A DNA stretch of 64,000 nucleotides from assembly GCF_024170005.1 (NCBI RefSeq), contig NZ_JALJXJ010000009.1, positions 310,001-374,000 of the forward strand. The letters are read 5' to 3'. The notes beneath the pieces are model-generated. The model was not told the origin of the DNA and searched no databases. It worked only from the letters and a program-made list of their open reading frames with translations. The DNA comes from Azospirillum lipoferum (GTDB taxonomy: Bacteria > Pseudomonadota > Alphaproteobacteria > Azospirillales > Azospirillaceae). Below, piece after piece: positions 61,824 through 64,000 of the stretch (the first letter of the stretch is position 1; every line of letters starts with the position of its first letter). The position numbers were made by a program, and so were the translations under genes.

Positions 61824-62500
61824 GACTTGGCCTCCAGGAAACCGCCATACTGGTTGAGCCGCTTTTCCAAGCGGACCTGCAACGCCGATAGGACGGAACT
61901 GAGCGCGAGATAGATCAGCGCCGCCTCCACATACAGGATCAGCGGCTCGTAGGTGGTGGCGACGATGCGCTGGGCGGCCTGGAACAGCTCCGGCACCGTG
62001 ATGGCGGCGGCAAGCGAGGTGTCCTTCACCAGCGAGATGAAGCTGTTGGACAGCGGCGGAACGGCGACGCGAGCGGCCTGCGGCAGGATGGTGCGGCGCA
62101 TCGCCTGCGACCAGCTCATGCCGATGGAATAGGCGGCCTCCCACTGGCCCTTGGGCACCGAGCCGATGACGGCGCGGATGATCTCGGAGGTGTAGGCGCC
62201 GACATTCAGCGTGAAGCCGATGAGCGCCGCCGGGAAGGCGTCCAGCACGATGCCGGCGCTGGGCAGGCCGTAGAAGATCAGGAACAACTGCACCAGCAGC
62301 GGCGTGCCGCGGATGATCCAGACATAGAAGCGGACGATGGCGGCCAGCGGAGCCGGCCCGAACAGCCGGACCACCGCCGCGACCAGCCCGACAATCAGGC
62401 CCAGCGCGAAGGAGGCCAGCGTCAGCGGAACGGTGAAGACCAGCGCCGCCCACAGCAGCGACGGAAGCGAGTCCGCCATCAGGGTAAGCCAGTGCAGCAC
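61820..62500 (-). CDS. polar amino acid (cystine-type) ABC transporter permease
   Basis: The 226-residue permease has the HisM/GlnP/TcyL fold. Typical segments are FYVWIIRGTPLLVQLFLIFY and the EAA loop EIIRAVIGSVPKGQWEAAYS. It spans the inner membrane about five times. It lies between the binding protein and the ATPase, overlapping the latter by four bases. The specificity follows that of the adjacent binding protein. Confidence 0.92.
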   Translation of the reverse strand: MLHWLTLMADSLPSLLWAALVFTVPLTLASFALGLIVGLVAAVVRLFGPAPLAAIVRFYVWIIRGTPLLVQLFLIFYGLPSAGIVLDAFPAALIGFTLNVGAYTSEIIRAVIGSVPKGQWEAAYSIGMSWSQAMRRTILPQAARVAVPPLSNSFISLVKDTSLAAAITVPELFQAAQRIVATTYEPLILYVEAALIYLALSSVLSALQVRLEKRLNQYGGFLEAKS

Positions 62501-62533
62501 GGGGAAGGTGCCTCTTATGAAGATGGAACGACA

Positions 62534-62564
62534 ATGCCCCCGGCCCGGAGAGGGCAGGGGGCAT
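62534..62564. terminator. intercistronic hairpin between binding-protein and permease genes
   Basis: ATGCCCCC (62534-62541) and GGGGGCAT (62557-62564) pair over a 15-base loop. The hairpin lies 30 bases after the binding-protein stop and 33 bases before the permease start. Such structures raise the amount of binding-protein mRNA relative to the permease by protecting its 3' end. Confidence 0.6.
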
Positions 62565-62594
62565 CGTGGAAGGCTTGGATATAAAGCGGGAAGG

Positions 62595-63368
62595 TTACTT
62601 GGAAACGTCGGCGCCGAAATACTTCTGCGAAATCGCCGTGTAGGTGCCGTCGGCCTTCATGGCGGTCAGCGCCTCGTTGATGGCGGCGACCAGCTTGGCC
62701 TCGCCCTTGCGGACGATGATGCCGGACTGGTCGGCATTGTCCTGGGTCGCGGCGATCTTCACATTGGCATCGGGCTTGTGCTTCTTGAAGTCGAGGAAGG
62801 ACAGGCTGTCGTTGACCGTCGCATCGGCCCGGCCGTTCAGGACCAACTGGATCGACTGGTCGAAGCCGTCGGTACCGACCAGCTGCGCGCCCGACGCCTC
62901 GGCCAGCTTGCCGAAGTTGCTGGTCAGCGACTGGGCCGACTTCTTGCCCTTCAGGTCGGCGAAGCTCTTGATCGCGCTGTTGTCGCCCTTCACGATCAGC
63001 ACGGCGCGGCTGGTGATGTAGGGGTCGGAGAAATCATACTTCGCCTTGCGCGCCTCGGTGATGCCGACCTGATTGATGACGGCGTCATAGCGGCGGGCGT
63101 CCAGGCCGGCGATCAGCCCGTCCCATTTGCCCTCCAGGAACTCCGCCTTCACGCCGATGCGCTTGGCGATCTCGCGCCCGATCTCCACATCGAAGCCGAC
63201 GAGCGCGCCCGAGGCGTCATGATAGGTGAAGGGGGCGTAGGTCCCTTCGGTGCCGATCTTCAGCACGCCGTCGGCCTTGATGCGGTCCAAATCGGCCTGA
63301 GCGTGAGCGGCGGAGACGGCGGCGACCTGAAGGAGGCCGGCGATGAGAAGCGATTTCAGCCATTTCAT
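62595..63368 (-). CDS. periplasmic amino acid (cystine-type) binding protein
   Basis: The 257-residue precursor has a signal peptide (LLIAGLLQVAAVSAAHAQ) and the two lobes of an SBP_bac_3 protein: VLKIGTEGTYAPFTYHD with GFDVEIGREIAKRI in lobe one, and DGFDQSIQLVLNGRADATVN in lobe two. The best overall likeness is to FliY/TcyJ cystine-binding proteins, though related polar amino acids cannot be excluded. It is the first gene of the three-gene importer; its promoter must lie in the AT-rich stretch upstream. Confidence 0.9.
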   Translation of the reverse strand: MKWLKSLLIAGLLQVAAVSAAHAQADLDRIKADGVLKIGTEGTYAPFTYHDASGALVGFDVEIGREIAKRIGVKAEFLEGKWDGLIAGLDARRYDAVINQVGITEARKAKYDFSDPYITSRAVLIVKGDNSAIKSFADLKGKKSAQSLTSNFGKLAEASGAQLVGTDGFDQSIQLVLNGRADATVNDSLSFLDFKKHKPDANVKIAATQDNADQSGIIVRKGEAKLVAAINEALTAMKADGTYTAISQKYFGADVSK

Positions 63369-63723
63369 CGGTTGATGCCCAATGTTTCTTGCGTGCGAGG
63401 TTAGGTTGGTCCGCCGCCCTTGGTGCGTTCCGGCCGAAGCCTTCCAGCGGATGCTCTGTATGGCGTTGGGCGGCTGTGGCTACGCTACAGGAAAGAATAT
63501 ATCCTAACAAGGGAATATAGAACTTATTTAGCGAAAATAAACTGTATTTATTGTTTGCTGCATTCGGGAGGCAGTGGAGAATCTGTGTTGCCGCGTGGAG
63601 AGGCCCAGGCTGAGCCACCGTCTACCCGGTGCAAGACCCTTGTATAGTGGGTCGGGCGATGCCGGGGCTTGTAGGCTCCAAACCATCAAGGTTGCCCCAT
63701 AGAGCTTCTCCCATGGAGGTTCC
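63369..63723. other. 355-base intergenic region with AT-rich promoter stretch
   Basis: Bases 63490-63560 are very AT-rich (GAATATATCCTAACAAGGGA; ACTTATTTAGCGAAAATAAA). They hold promoters for the importer on the minus strand and perhaps for the gene at 63724. TATTTAGCGAAAATA contains a near-palindromic core. The remaining bases are GC-rich and carry no gene that I can support. Confidence 0.5.
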
Positions 63724-64000
63724 ATGTCCCTGATCGACACCCGCAGGCGGCAGATGTTCCCGACGCTCAGCGTCGGACAGCTGGAGACCGTCCGGCGCTT
63801 CGCCGGTTCCGGGTCGCGCCGTTTCGCGCCGGGCGAGCCGGTGTACGGGGTTGGCGACCGTCACCCACCGGCCTGGTTCGTGCTGGAGGGCAGCATCGAG
63901 ACCAGCCATCGCAATGGGCTGGGGCATGAGACGGCGATTGCCCCGGTCGGTCCCGGCCAGTTCACCGGGGAACTCAGCCAACTGGGCGACCGTCCGTCAC
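63724..64000 (+). CDS. cyclic-nucleotide-binding-domain protein, 3' end missing (thioredoxin-reductase-like family suspected)
   Basis: The visible 92 residues begin at an ATG with GGAGG five bases upstream. They show a cNMP/CRP-type beta-roll (FAPGEPVYGVGDRHPPAWFV, then a PGQFTGELSQL loop). Proteins that start this way in related bacteria continue into a FAD-dependent thioredoxin-reductase-like domain. That part lies beyond the window, so the second half is only a guess. It is the first plus-strand gene after the importer. Confidence 0.65.
   Translation, partial: MSLIDTRRRQMFPTLSVGQLETVRRFAGSGSRRFAPGEPVYGVGDRHPPAWFVLEGSIETSHRNGLGHETAIAPVGPGQFTGELSQLGDRPS

Overview
The window is about 64 kb of very GC-rich DNA with dense, often overlapping genes. 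Its content points to an alphaproteobacterium of the Rhodospirillales, most likely Azospirillum or a close relative. The clues are an ScfR/PccR-type regulator divergent from propionyl-CoA carboxylase, a complete N-ATPase operon, an xseB-ispA-dxs-tlyA isoprenoid cluster, a HisKA_2 kinase and a REC-only regulator. No rRNA, tRNA, insertion sequence or CRISPR array was recognised. The assignment is inferred from gene content, not from a marker gene.

Layout. 1-4.76 kb: a four-gene minus-strand cluster unlike anything I can name. In transcription order it encodes a small membrane protein, a protein with a zincin-like HExxxH...EGF signature and a Cys cluster, a winged-helix protein and a large PIN-like protein cut by the window edge. 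This is the best candidate for an undescribed conflict or stress system. 5.0-13.8 kb: a REC protein, then propionate assimilation (PccR, pccB, a frameshifted pccA, methylmalonyl-CoA mutase) and a CcdA-like antitoxin remnant. 13.7-21.2 kb: palindromic repeats around a PD-(D/E)XK-type gene, a MarC protein, an HxlR regulator with a duplicated operator and an Old Yellow Enzyme remnant, cyanide-insensitive-type bd oxidase (cydAB), and two small unknowns.

21.4-26.2 kb: xanthine dehydrogenase xdhABC. 26.1-32.6 kb, minus strand: the full N-ATPase operon atpDCQRBEFAG, whose c subunit carries two carboxylates. 32.8-34.5 kb: a type III polyketide synthase with an isoprenylcysteine-methyltransferase-like partner. 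34.7-36.8 kb: a secreted TPR protein and an ECF sigma/anti-sigma pair. 36.8-41.2 kb: an aminoadipate-semialdehyde-type dehydrogenase, a TPP enzyme and a LysR regulator. 41.2-49.4 kb: an SbmA/YddA-like ABC exporter, an exported HNH nuclease, a sugar epimerase, serC, small exported proteins, a glycosyltransferase and DUF423.

49.4-50.4 kb: a sulfide/persulfide-type ArsR regulator with TusA. 50.6-56.9 kb: a histone-deacetylase-like amidohydrolase, then xseB-ispA-dxs, a HisKA_2 kinase and tlyA. 56.9-58.7 kb: a PHB-depolymerase-type esterase with an RHH regulator and a perfect 18-bp palindrome. 58.8-60.7 kb: a CBM plus beta-helix surface protein. 61.0-63.4 kb: a polar amino acid (cystine-type) ABC importer. 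The right edge cuts a cyclic-nucleotide-binding-domain protein.

Four copies of a roughly 110-bp composite palindromic repeat (13.8, 14.8, 38.4 and 43.9 kb) punctuate the intergenic spaces. Many minus-strand and plus-strand genes are coupled by ATGA overlaps, marking tight operons.
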